Positions 35,067 through 44,351 of a DNA stretch of 64,000 nucleotides are shown piece after piece (position 1 is the stretch's first letter; each line of letters begins with the position of its first letter). The notes below the pieces were generated by a model. That model was not told where the DNA came from and did no database searches. It worked only from the letters and a program-made list of their open reading frames with translations. The position numbers and the translations under genes are program-made. The DNA is taken from positions 124,001 through 188,000 of the forward strand of contig QQVE01000068.1 in the NCBI GenBank assembly GCA_003389325.1, read 5' to 3'. Source of the DNA: Planctomycetota bacterium. Its GTDB lineage: Bacteria; Planctomycetota; Planctomycetia; Pirellulales; PALSA-1355.

Positions 35067-36644
35067 CCGACGAATCCCCGTGCCGCCAGGGCCGCGGCGC
35101 ACCAAACACTCGGTAAGATCAGCAGCCCCATGGCGCGCGATGCGGACCGGCTGCTGAATTCCTTGGCGGCGGACCCATCTCGCTCGCGGCTGGCGGTTGC
35201 GATGCCGCGGAGCATGCCGGAGAACACCACCTGGTGCAGCGGATAGACCAGGTACCAGTAGGCGCGGCCTAGCACGCCGCAGGGATCGAAGCTGGCCGTT
35301 TGGCGCAGTTGGCTTGCATGGCGTCCCTCAGGCGTCACTTCGAATTCGAGCCAGGCGCGGCCTGGTAGTTTCATCTCCGCGGCCAGCCGCAGGCGGCGGC
35401 CCGGTTCCAAGGCCTCGACGCGCCAGCAATCGAGCGTGTCACCCACGTACAGCCGCTCGGGATGCGGTCGACCGCGGCGCATGCCGATACCGCCGATCAC
35501 CAGGTCCATCGCGCCGCGCAAGCCCCACAGCCAATTGGCAAAGTACCAGCCCGTTTCGCCGCCGATGCGTTCCACTGCGGCGAAGACGTCGGCCGGCGGC
35601 GCGTCGATCGTGGCCGTGCGCGAGTCGATGCAGCGGGAGCCAAAGTGAACGCCGGCCCAGTCGCGCACCTCGCCGCTGGAAGAGAGCGCGTCGGACCAGC
35701 GCGATTCGGCAAACTGGCAGTCCTCGTGATGCAGTGCCGCGCGGATCGCTTCCGGGTTACCCCAGGGGCTGCACCCCAAATACCTGCTCGGCCGTGCGAT
35801 CGCGTACGACGGTAGGATGCTGGATGCTATCGACGAGCTTGCGGCCGATGCGAGCATAGAGCGGTGTGACCAGTCCCAGCCAGAGACTCGATAGCCGTGG
35901 AGTCAGGACCGGCACCGGAATGATCAGCCGACGTAACCCGCGCTGCTGCGCGTATTCGCGCATCAGGCCGCCATAGGAGACACGCTCGGCACCGCCAATT
36001 TCGTAGATGGGGCTATCGTCGACTTCGACGTCGAGCGCCTCCACCAGGTACTGAAGCAGATCCGAGATGGCAATCGGTTGCGACTGCACGGAGACCCAGC
36101 GTGGAGAAATCATCACCGGCAGCCGTTCAACGAGCGCCCGCACCATCTCGAACGACAGGCTGCCCGAGCCGATGACGATCGAGGCACGAAACTCGATGAC
36201 TTGCACACCGCTTGCGCGTAGGATCTGGCCCACTTCGTGCCGGCTGCGGAGGTGGGGCGAGAGGGGCTGTTCACTGTCACCGAGACCGCCGAGATAGACG
36301 ATGCGTTGCACGCCCGCGGCGGCCGCCGCGTTGGCGAAGTTCTGTGCCCCGCGACGGTCGGCTTCCTCGAACTTGTCGGTGGAGCCCATCGAGTGGATGA
36401 GGTAGTAGGCGGTGTGCACGCCCTCGAGCGCCGGCTTGAGAGAGCTCGGGTCCAGCACGTCGCCGGCCACGCTTTCTGATCCTGCCCCAACGCGACCAGC
36501 AAGCATTTCCGGACGACGTGCCAGACACCGAATGCGCTCGCCCCGCTCGACGAGCGCACGTAGCAAGCGAGCCCCGACGTATCCGGTGGCACCGGTGAGC
36601 AGAACCAGGCGATTGGCAGATTGCGAATCGTGTTTTTCGTGCAT
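35063..36644 (-). pseudogene. SDR-DUF2867 fusion gene with a frameshift
   Basis: The first frame (36644 to 35757) is an extended NAD(P)-binding SDR: LVLLTGATGYVGARLLRAL, then YYLIHSMGSTDKFEEAD. It stops at TAA after FGVQPLG. The next frame continues without a start of its own: NPEAIRAALHHEDCQFAESR, then a DUF2867 domain (ADVFAAVERIGGETGWYFAN) to 35063. The whole normally forms one protein of about 500 residues, so one base has been gained or lost at GGGGTAAC, around 35757-35762. The ATG at 35857 of the second frame only reads the SDR region out of frame. It may be a real mutation, a programmed shift or an assembly error. Confidence 0.75.
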
Positions 36645-36722
36645 GGCTGTGCTCGTTGGTTGCCTCAGGGGCCACCGGAAAACGAAGGGGCTAACTAAAG
36701 GGACGGCGTTTCACCCCTCCGA

Positions 36723-38045
36723 CTAAAAGAACCACCACCAGGGCCGATCGTCGCGTTCGTTGCGGCCGAAGAAGTCGATCAGCAGATCGAAGCCCGGACC
36801 ACCAATTAGCACGTCGTTTCCGAGCCCTCCAAAGATCACATCATGGGCATCTCCGCCCCGCAGGACGTCGTTGCCCCGGCCGCCGAAAATCGTGATGCCG
36901 AACGACATGATACCGGATGCATCGACATGGTCGTCGCCCGCCCCGGCCCAGACGGTGGCAGCTTCCACGCGCTTCACCGCCAGCGTGCCGGGAACGAGCG
37001 ACGCGTAGTCGTTGGTTTCGACGATCGTGATGTCGTCGTCGCCTGACGTGCCGTGTACATAAAGCGAGTCGTAGCCCCGTCCTCCATTGAAGGCGATGGC
37101 CGGCAGTGTCTCGGTCTCCGAGAGGTACACCGAAAGGCGGTCATTTCCGCGGCGGCCTCGGATCGAAACCAGCGGGTTGGTCAGCGCCAGGAATTCCGTC
37201 GTCTGCCCACCGCCGCTGATCTCCAGCACGCCGTCGCTCATCTGCGCAGTGAATCGATCGGAGCGATTCGTACCGACCACTTCAGGAGCCACCTCGGGCA
37301 ACAGCGCCGTCGTGCCGTCGGCAAACACCGCCAGCAGGCCAAACTCGGGCTGCCCGGGGGCCGGCGCAACCAATCCGGTGGCGGCGACCATGAGCGCCGC
37401 GCCGGCAGCCCCGGACAGATCGGCTTCGAAGGAACGCACCCGCGTCGTGCCGTTGGCCAGCGTGACGTCGATCGTGTACGAATCGGGCGGCACGGACAGG
37501 TAGTCGGGCGCGAAATTGGGGAACGCGATATCATCGACCAGAGTGCCGACGCCGCGGGCCTGCACGTCGACTGCCGGAGCGTCGGGCGCTCCGTGAAACA
37601 CGAAAAACTCGGCGTTAGCCGGGTTGGCGGCGGTTTGCCGGCCCAAGTCCGAGACGGCAATCGTGAATGCCGGGCCCACGCCCAGCGGATCGCCGGCGGC
37701 GATCGCCACGTAATTCGTGTCGGCGGCCAGCACGGCGTTGGTCGTGAAAACCGGGGAGGAGTTGTCGGCGGCATCGGGTGCCGTAATGTCGATCTTCAGA
37801 TTCACGCCCGACGGCACGGTAACGAAGGGTGTTGCCGTGCCATAGGCAAAGTCGTCGAGCAGCAACGCGTCATTGACGTAGACGTCGACTTCGGCGGCCG
37901 CTTCGTAGGGCGAGTTGTGGACTACTTGCAGGGCGGCGTCAAGGACTTCGCGTCGCTCAAGTGCTTCGAAAGAGTGGATTTTCCGGACGCGCTGCGGCCC
38001 GGTGGGGCGACGGCGGGAAGATGGTTTCGTGGCACGGCGAATCAT
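36723..38045 (-). CDS. Secreted DUF4397 protein with calcium-binding (RTX) repeats
   Basis: 440 residues; AAAGGAAG before the ATG. The N-terminus has the planctomycete sorting motif (FEALERREVLDA). Two DUF4397-type sandwich units follow (VVHNSPYEAAAEVDVYVND and FHGAPDAPAVDVQARGVG). The C-terminal third has RTX-like nonapeptides: GGRGNDRL, GGRGNDVLRGGDAHD and GGLGNDVLIGGPGFD. Exported and probably held at the cell surface with bound calcium. It ends with a run of aromatic residues (PWWWFF). Confidence 0.8.
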   Translation of the reverse strand: MIRRATKPSSRRRPTGPQRVRKIHSFEALERREVLDAALQVVHNSPYEAAAEVDVYVNDALLLDDFAYGTATPFVTVPSGVNLKIDITAPDAADNSSPVFTTNAVLAADTNYVAIAAGDPLGVGPAFTIAVSDLGRQTAANPANAEFFVFHGAPDAPAVDVQARGVGTLVDDIAFPNFAPDYLSVPPDSYTIDVTLANGTTRVRSFEADLSGAAGAALMVAATGLVAPAPGQPEFGLLAVFADGTTALLPEVAPEVVGTNRSDRFTAQMSDGVLEISGGGQTTEFLALTNPLVSIRGRRGNDRLSVYLSETETLPAIAFNGGRGYDSLYVHGTSGDDDITIVETNDYASLVPGTLAVKRVEAATVWAGAGDDHVDASGIMSFGITIFGGRGNDVLRGGDAHDVIFGGLGNDVLIGGPGFDLLIDFFGRNERDDRPWWWFF

Positions 38046-38118
38046 GGGGTCTTCCTTTAGTAGCGGGGGGATAGTTAAACAAGTCCGACGAGTCTGGCGA
38101 ATCTGGCGATAAAACGGT

Positions 38119-38152
38119 GGTCATGGCCGGCTGCGGATCGCCGGCCATGACC
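38119..38152 (-). terminator. Strong hairpin downstream of the FAS1 gene
   Basis: Perfect 13-bp stem (38119-38131 with 38140-38152) around an 8-base loop. It lies 28 bases past the FAS1 stop on the reverse strand, where the stem is followed by ACCACCGTTTTATC. It is a probable transcription terminator, or at least an mRNA 3' stabiliser. Confidence 0.6.
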
Positions 38153-38179
38153 GGACCTCTTCTCTGCTCTACCGCACCA

Positions 38180-38725
38180 TCAGTTCGAAGCCGGCGGCAA
38201 CAACACCGTGTCGATGACGTGAATCACGCCGTTACTGCACGCGATGTCCGCCTTGATCACCTTTGCGTTGTTCACCTTCACGCCGTCGGTGGAGTCGATC
38301 GACACCTTTTGACCTTGCACGGTCTTGGCCGAATCGAGCTTCACCACGTCGGCTGCTTTCACGCTGCCGGGCACGACGTGGTAGGTGAGCACCGCCGTCA
38401 ACTTGTCCTTGTCCTTCAGCAGGGCTTCGACCGTGCCGTCGGGCAGCTTGGCGAAGGCCTCGTCGGTCGGAGCGAAGACGGTGAACGGGCCGTCGCCCTT
38501 AAGCGTGTCGACCAAGCCGGCGGCCTGTAGCGCCGCTGCCAGCGTCTCGAAGGATCCGGCGCTGACGGCCGTGTCGACGATGTCCGCCTGAGGCGCTTTG
38601 TTGTAAGCGACGGGTTGGGCCGACGTGCCTTTGCATTTTTTTCCCGCCATGGCGAGAGGTGCCGTGGTGCAAAGCGACAGGGCGACCAGTGATGCGAGCG
38701 AAACTTTCCAGGTGGTCGAGAACAT
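38180..38725 (-). CDS. Fasciclin (FAS1) domain protein, secreted
   Basis: 181 residues; AAGGAG before the ATG. A signal peptide ([19 protein letters not shown]) is followed by a single FAS1 domain: [20 protein letters not shown], the H1 motif [17 protein letters not shown], the YH motif LTYHVVPG, and the C-terminal [17 protein letters not shown]1 proteins mediate adhesion or bind small lipids. Homologues commonly sit near LitR/photolyase genes. It is divergent from the MerR-type regulator across a 368-base region with three repeated sites. Confidence 0.9.
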   Translation of the reverse strand: MFSTTWKVSLASLVALSLCTTAPLAMAGKKCKGTSAQPVAYNKAPQADIVDTAVSAGSFETLAAALQAAGLVDTLKGDGPFTVFAPTDEAFAKLPDGTVEALLKDKDKLTAVLTYHVVPGSVKAADVVKLDSAKTVQGQKVSIDSTDGVKVNNAKVIKADIACSNGVIHVIDTVLLPPASN

Positions 38726-38881
38726 GAGATTCTCCTTAGTTGAACAGAGCCGCGAAACGGTGCGTTTTCCGAAGCGATTTCAGTGGGTCGGCGCCAACTT
38801 TCCTCGCCGTCGGGAGGCTCGCGAAACAACGTGTTTCGAGTCCGAGCCGCCTGAAGCGACCTCGATGCCGAGGGCAGCAAA

Positions 38882-39082
38882 ATCGTCCAAATCATTCAGG
38901 CGTCGTTATAACCGGGGAACATTCGCAAGGTCAACACAAAGTCGTTCAAATCGTTCATTCCAGGCTCTTGCGCCACGACACAAGGTGTTGCGGCATATCA
39001 CCTTGAAATCTTGCAAAAAATCTGAAAAATCGGTGTGGTGGACAAGCCCATGCGGCGGTTCTATAATCGTTCAAAACGATCA
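38882..39082 (+). repeat. Three 17-bp iterated sites upstream of the MerR/B12-type regulator
   Basis: The sites are ATCGTCCAAATCATTCA (38882-38898), GTCGTTCAAATCGTTCA (38941-38957) and ATCGTTCAAAACGATCA (39066-39082). Twelve of 17 positions are invariant. The third starts inside the -10 box of the regulator's promoter and holds the inverted repeat ATCGTT-CAA-AACGAT. Their location between the FAS1 gene and the regulator fits operator sites for that regulator. Nothing else was seen in 38726-39093 apart from the promoter. Confidence 0.6.
39039..39067 (+). promoter_or_regulatory. Sigma70-like promoter of the MerR/B12-type regulator
   Basis: TGGACA (39039-39044), a 17-base spacer and a perfect TATAAT (39062-39067), 27 bases before the TTG start. 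The best promoter match in the window. The third iterated site covers the end of the -10 box, as expected for autorepression. Confidence 0.7.
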
Positions 39083-39093
39083 CAGAGGTTCCC

Positions 39094-39969
39094 TTGAAAC
39101 AGCTCGTCACCCCCAAGCAGGTTGCTCAGGCCATCGGCGTTAGTGAGTCGTCGCTCAAACGTTGGTGCGATCGTGGTCTGCTCAGGACGACCCGCACCGC
39201 GGGCGGCCACCGCCGGCTGGCCCTGGGCGACGTGATGCAATTCTTGAGGCAGTCGGAGCAGCAGTTGATCCGGCCCGAGTTGCTGGGGCTGCCCTCGACC
39301 GTAGGGCAGGGCGAGACGATCGTGGCACGGGCCCGCGAGCAGCTTCGCGAAGCGCTGATCGCCGGCGACGAAGAGCAAGCGCGGCGGATCGTGTTCGATC
39401 TCTACCTATCCGGGCAGTCTGCCTGCGACATTTGCGACCGGGTCTTGGCCGGAGCGTTTCACGAAATCGGCGAGGGTTGGGAATGCGGCGACGTGCTGGT
39501 CTACCGCGAGCGGCGCGGCTGTGAGATTGCCCTGAAAACTCTGCATGACCTGCGGGCGGCCGTGAGCATGCCGCCTCTCAAAGCGCCGGTGGCTTTAGGC
39601 GGCGCGCTGGAGCACGACCCTTATCGGCTGCCGACCACAATGGTGGAAATCGCGCTGCGCGAAGCCGGCTGGAACGCCACCTCCTGCGGAACCCTGTTGC
39701 CCGCCGCCACGCTGGGGGATGCGGTGCGGGAAAACGAGCCGCAATTGCTATGGATCAGCGTCTCGCACCTGAAGTCTGAAGACGAGTTTCTCGAGCAGTA
39801 TGCCGCGTTGCAGCGGGTGGCCGCCGATCGAGGAACGGCAGTCGCCGTCGGGGGGCGGGCGCTTACCGAAGAGCTGCGGCAGCAGATGATCTATTCCACG
39901 TTTTGCGACACGCTGCGGCACCTGGTGACTTTCGTCGAAACGTTAAACATTCGGCCCGTCCGCGGATAG
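39094..39969 (+). CDS. MerR-type HTH/B12-binding-fold regulator (CarH/LitR-like)
   Basis: 291 residues, TTG start after GAGG. The N-terminal HTH reads VTPKQVAQAIGVSESSLKRW, then TAGGHRRLALGDV. The four-helix B12-cap domain and a cobalamin-binding-like Rossmann domain follow to about 285. CarH/LitR proteins bind DNA in the dark with adenosylcobalamin and release it on light. Here the cap motif W-x9-EH appears as Trp129-x9-Glu139-Arg140, and the usual lower-ligand His appears to be replaced (EHDPYRLP in place of GExHxLG). Cobalamin binding may be altered or lost. It is the probable regulator of the surrounding genes. Confidence 0.82.
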   Translation: MKQLVTPKQVAQAIGVSESSLKRWCDRGLLRTTRTAGGHRRLALGDVMQFLRQSEQQLIRPELLGLPSTVGQGETIVARAREQLREALIAGDEEQARRIVFDLYLSGQSACDICDRVLAGAFHEIGEGWECGDVLVYRERRGCEIALKTLHDLRAAVSMPPLKAPVALGGALEHDPYRLPTTMVEIALREAGWNATSCGTLLPAATLGDAVRENEPQLLWISVSHLKSEDEFLEQYAALQRVAADRGTAVAVGGRALTEELRQQMIYSTFCDTLRHLVTFVETLNIRPVRG

Positions 39970-40019
39970 CGATAGGAGTGGGAACGATTCGTAGCGGGAA
40001 GCACCGTTGAGAGGATTCG

Positions 40020-40540
40020 ATGTACGCACGTGTGACTCCTGCAAGCCATGACGCCACCGGCTCGATTGCGATCGAGCCTTCGCCGAGTGGCCGCGGCTTC
40101 CGCCTGGATGCCTCGCAGTTTCTACCGTGCGATCGCGAGCAGATCTTCGAGTTCTTCGCCGATGCGTTTCAACTCGAGACTCTAACCCCCTCGTTCCTCC
40201 GCTTTAAGGTGTTGACCGAACCGCCAATCGATCTCGCCGCGGGCACGTTGATCGACTACCGGCTCCGCATTCGTGGGCTGCCGATTCACTGGCAAAGCTG
40301 CATCAGCGTGTGGGAGCCGCCGCAGCGATTCGTCGATGAGCAGATACGCGGCCCGTACCGCCGTTGGCATCACGAGCACAGCTTCGAATCGTGTGATGGC
40401 GGTACGCTGTGCCGCGACGTCGTCGACTACGAAGTGTACGGCGGGGCGTTGGTCCATTGGCTGATTGTCCGCGGCGACCTGCTGAAAATCTTTCACTTCC
40501 GCCACCGCAAGCTTCGGGAGTTGTTTCCCGCACTCGACGT

Positions 40541-40544
<4 letters not shown>
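40020..40544 (+). CDS. SRPBCC-fold protein
   Basis: 174 residues. Start of a START/Bet v1-like helix-grip fold: LDASQFLPCDREQIFEFFAD, FKVLTEPPIDLAAGTLIDY, and the C-terminal helix RGDLLKIFHFRHRKLRELF. This type commonly binds a hydrophobic ligand in photolyase/LitR clusters. The stop overlaps the photolyase start (ATGA), so the two are coupled. Confidence 0.85.
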
Positions 40545-42076
<1,532 letters not shown>

Positions 42077-42129
42077 ATGGCGCGCTAGCGTTGCCCCCTC
42101 TCCCGGACTTGCGATTCCGTAAGGTTCGC

Positions 42130-42171
42130 CCCGGCAATGCTTTTGACAGTGTTGCCGGGATGGCATATCGT
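42130..42171 (+). promoter_or_regulatory. Promoter with 8-bp inverted repeat over the -35 box, upstream of the PFOR genes
   Basis: TTGACA (42143-42148), a 17-base spacer and TATCGT (42166-42171). The perfect inverted repeat CCCGGCAA (42130-42137) and TTGCCGGG (42152-42159) brackets the -35 box, so a dimeric regulator bound here would block or assist the polymerase. It lies 115 bases before the first PFOR gene. Confidence 0.5.
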
Positions 42172-42285
42172 GAAATACGTAATGACCGGGCAGCCGCCGA
42201 CACGCTTCGCCCGACATCGCGGACGCATTCGTGTGGCGCAGGGCGGCTGCCGTGCCAGGACGGTTTGGCCTCGCGGGAGCACGGC

Positions 42286-44289
42286 ATGAAAAGCAGTCCG
42301 GTCCCTTCTTCCAGCCTGGAGTCGCCGGCGGCCGACAACGGAAGGCCGCGCCTCTACCCAGGATTGCCCACGACTTGCGACGGCGCCGAAGCGGTCGTCC
42401 ACGTCGAAACGCACATCACCCAGGGGGCGGGGGCGTTTCCCATCACCAGCTCCACCACCATGGGTGGCGGCTACAACGCCGCAGTGATGAACGGCAAGCA
42501 CAATCTGTGGGACGACCCGCTGTTGTTCGTCGAGCCCGAAAGCGAGCACTCGGCGGCGTCTTTCTGCGAAGGCTTTGCCGCGGCCGGCGGACGCGTCACG
42601 AATTTCACCTCCGGCCAGGGCTTGGTGCTGATGAAGGAGGTGCTGTACACGATCTCCGGAAAGCGCTTGCCCGTCGTGATGAACATCGGCGCCCGGGCGC
42701 TGACCAGCCAGTCGCTGAACGTTCACGCCGGGCACGACGACCTGATGAGCGTGGCCGACTGTGGCTGGGGGATGCTGCTGGGGCGCAATGCTCAAGCGGC
42801 CGGCGACCTGTGCCTGATCGCACGCCGCGCGGCCGAAGCCTCGCATACGCCCTTCTTCAACGCTCAGGACGGCTTCCTCACGACGCACACCGTCGAGCGC
42901 GTGCACCTGCCCGAACCCGAGTTCATGCGCGAGTTCATCGGCAGCCCGCGTGAGCGGCTGATGAGCATCGTCGATCCCGATAACCCGATCATGTCGGGCG
43001 TCGTGCAGAACCAGGATTCGTACATGAAGGGCAAGATCGCCCAGCGCTGGTACTACGACCGGGTCGTGCCGGCCTTGCGCGAGGCGTTCGACCTGTTTTA
43101 CGAGAAGACGGGCCGGCGGTACGACTTCGTGCTGCCGCATCGGCTCGAGGATGCCGAGTACGTCATCGTCGGCATGGGCAGCTACATGGAGACGGCCGAA
43201 GCCGCGGTCGACTACCTGCGCAGCGAAAAGGGCATCCGCGCCGGCTGCCTCTCGATTCTCTGCTTTCGACCGTTCCCCGCGCGACAAGTCGTCGAAGCGC
43301 TGTCGCATTGCAAGGCGGTCAGCGTGCTGGAGCGGATGGACGATCCGCTTTCGACCACGGGCAACCACCTGACGCGCGAAATCAAGGCCGCCTTCTGCGA
43401 TGCTTTGACGGGCCAGGGCGGGCAGCAGCGCGCAGAGCGCGTGCCGCGCATCTATTCCGGATCGGCCGGCTTGGGCAGCCGCGACGTGCGGCCCGGCGAC
43501 ATCATGGCCGTAGTCGACAACATGATCGAGGAAGGCCCCGACTACTTCTGCGTCGGCATCGACCACGCCCTGGCACTCCAAATGCGCGAGGATCCCGACC
43601 TGCGGCCGCCCGGCACGTTCTCGATGCGCGGGCACAGCGTGGGCGGCTTCGGCTCGGTGACGACCAACAAAGTGATTGCCACGATCGCCGGCGACGTGTT
43701 CGGCAAAGACGTGCAGGCCTATCCGAAGTACGGGTCGGAAAAGAAGGGATTGCCCACGACCTACTACCTGACAATCGCCGAGAACCACATTCAGGTCCAC
43801 GCCGAGCTGGAGCACGTCGACCTGATCGTGCTCAACGACACGACGGCCCTGTTCAGCGGCAACCCGCTCAAGGGCGCCGTGCAAGGCGGCGCGGTGATCA
43901 TGCAATCGTCGTACGACGACCCGCTCGACGTGTGGTCGCGCATCCCACCGCACCACCGGGTCACGATCCGCCAGCTTGACCTGCGCGTTTACTTTGCCGA
44001 CATGGTGCAGATCGCCCGCGAAGTGGCTTCGCTGGCCGACTTGCAGATGCGGATGCAGGGCATCGTGCTGCTCGGGGCGTTCCTGAAGTTGACTCCCTAC
44101 GGGGGATCCAGCGGCATGACGGACGAGCAGGTGTACGAAGGGGTCGAGAAGGCGCTGCGCAAGTACTTTGGCAAGCGCGGCGAGCGGGTCGTGCAGGACA
44201 ACCTGCAATGCGTCAAGCGCGGCTACCAGGAACTGCGCGAAGTGCCTCAATCGATCATCGAGCAGTCGGAGGCCGCGCCAGTGCCGTGA
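42286..44289 (+). CDS. Pyruvate:ferredoxin oxidoreductase-type subunit (fused alpha-gamma)
   Basis: 667 residues from the ATG at 42286 (GGGAG upstream). The N-terminal alpha domain (YPGLPTTCDGAEAVVHVETH, then AFPITSSTTMGGGYN) binds the thiamine pyrophosphate pyrimidine side; the second domain (VIVGMGSYMETAEAAVDYLR) follows. The C-terminal gamma domain is GHSVGGFGSVTTNKVIATIA. It oxidises a 2-oxoacid with CoA, with the beta subunit in the next gene. The pyruvate assignment is from overall likeness to NifJ; other 2-oxoacids are possible. Confidence 0.9.
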   Translation: MKSSPVPSSSLESPAADNGRPRLYPGLPTTCDGAEAVVHVETHITQGAGAFPITSSTTMGGGYNAAVMNGKHNLWDDPLLFVEPESEHSAASFCEGFAAAGGRVTNFTSGQGLVLMKEVLYTISGKRLPVVMNIGARALTSQSLNVHAGHDDLMSVADCGWGMLLGRNAQAAGDLCLIARRAAEASHTPFFNAQDGFLTTHTVERVHLPEPEFMREFIGSPRERLMSIVDPDNPIMSGVVQNQDSYMKGKIAQRWYYDRVVPALREAFDLFYEKTGRRYDFVLPHRLEDAEYVIVGMGSYMETAEAAVDYLRSEKGIRAGCLSILCFRPFPARQVVEALSHCKAVSVLERMDDPLSTTGNHLTREIKAAFCDALTGQGGQQRAERVPRIYSGSAGLGSRDVRPGDIMAVVDNMIEEGPDYFCVGIDHALALQMREDPDLRPPGTFSMRGHSVGGFGSVTTNKVIATIAGDVFGKDVQAYPKYGSEKKGLPTTYYLTIAENHIQVHAELEHVDLIVLNDTTALFSGNPLKGAVQGGAVIMQSSYDDPLDVWSRIPPHHRVTIRQLDLRVYFADMVQIAREVASLADLQMRMQGIVLLGAFLKLTPYGGSSGMTDEQVYEGVEKALRKYFGKRGERVVQDNLQCVKRGYQELREVPQSIIEQSEAAPVP

Positions 44290-44351
44290 GCGGTGATGCC
44301 GCCTGACGACGCGTGCAGCGCGAGAATCCTAACAGAGAAAGTTGCCTAGCT

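Noticed and set aside
35063-35857. DUF2867 frame as an independent gene starting at ATG 35857
   Set aside because: Its first 33 residues are only an out-of-frame reading of the SDR coding region; the homologous part begins exactly where the SDR frame stops, so a frameshift explains it better.
42085-44250. Long antisense frame opposite the PFOR gene (721 codons)
   Set aside because: Shadow of a well-conserved gene, no ribosome site, low-complexity composition.
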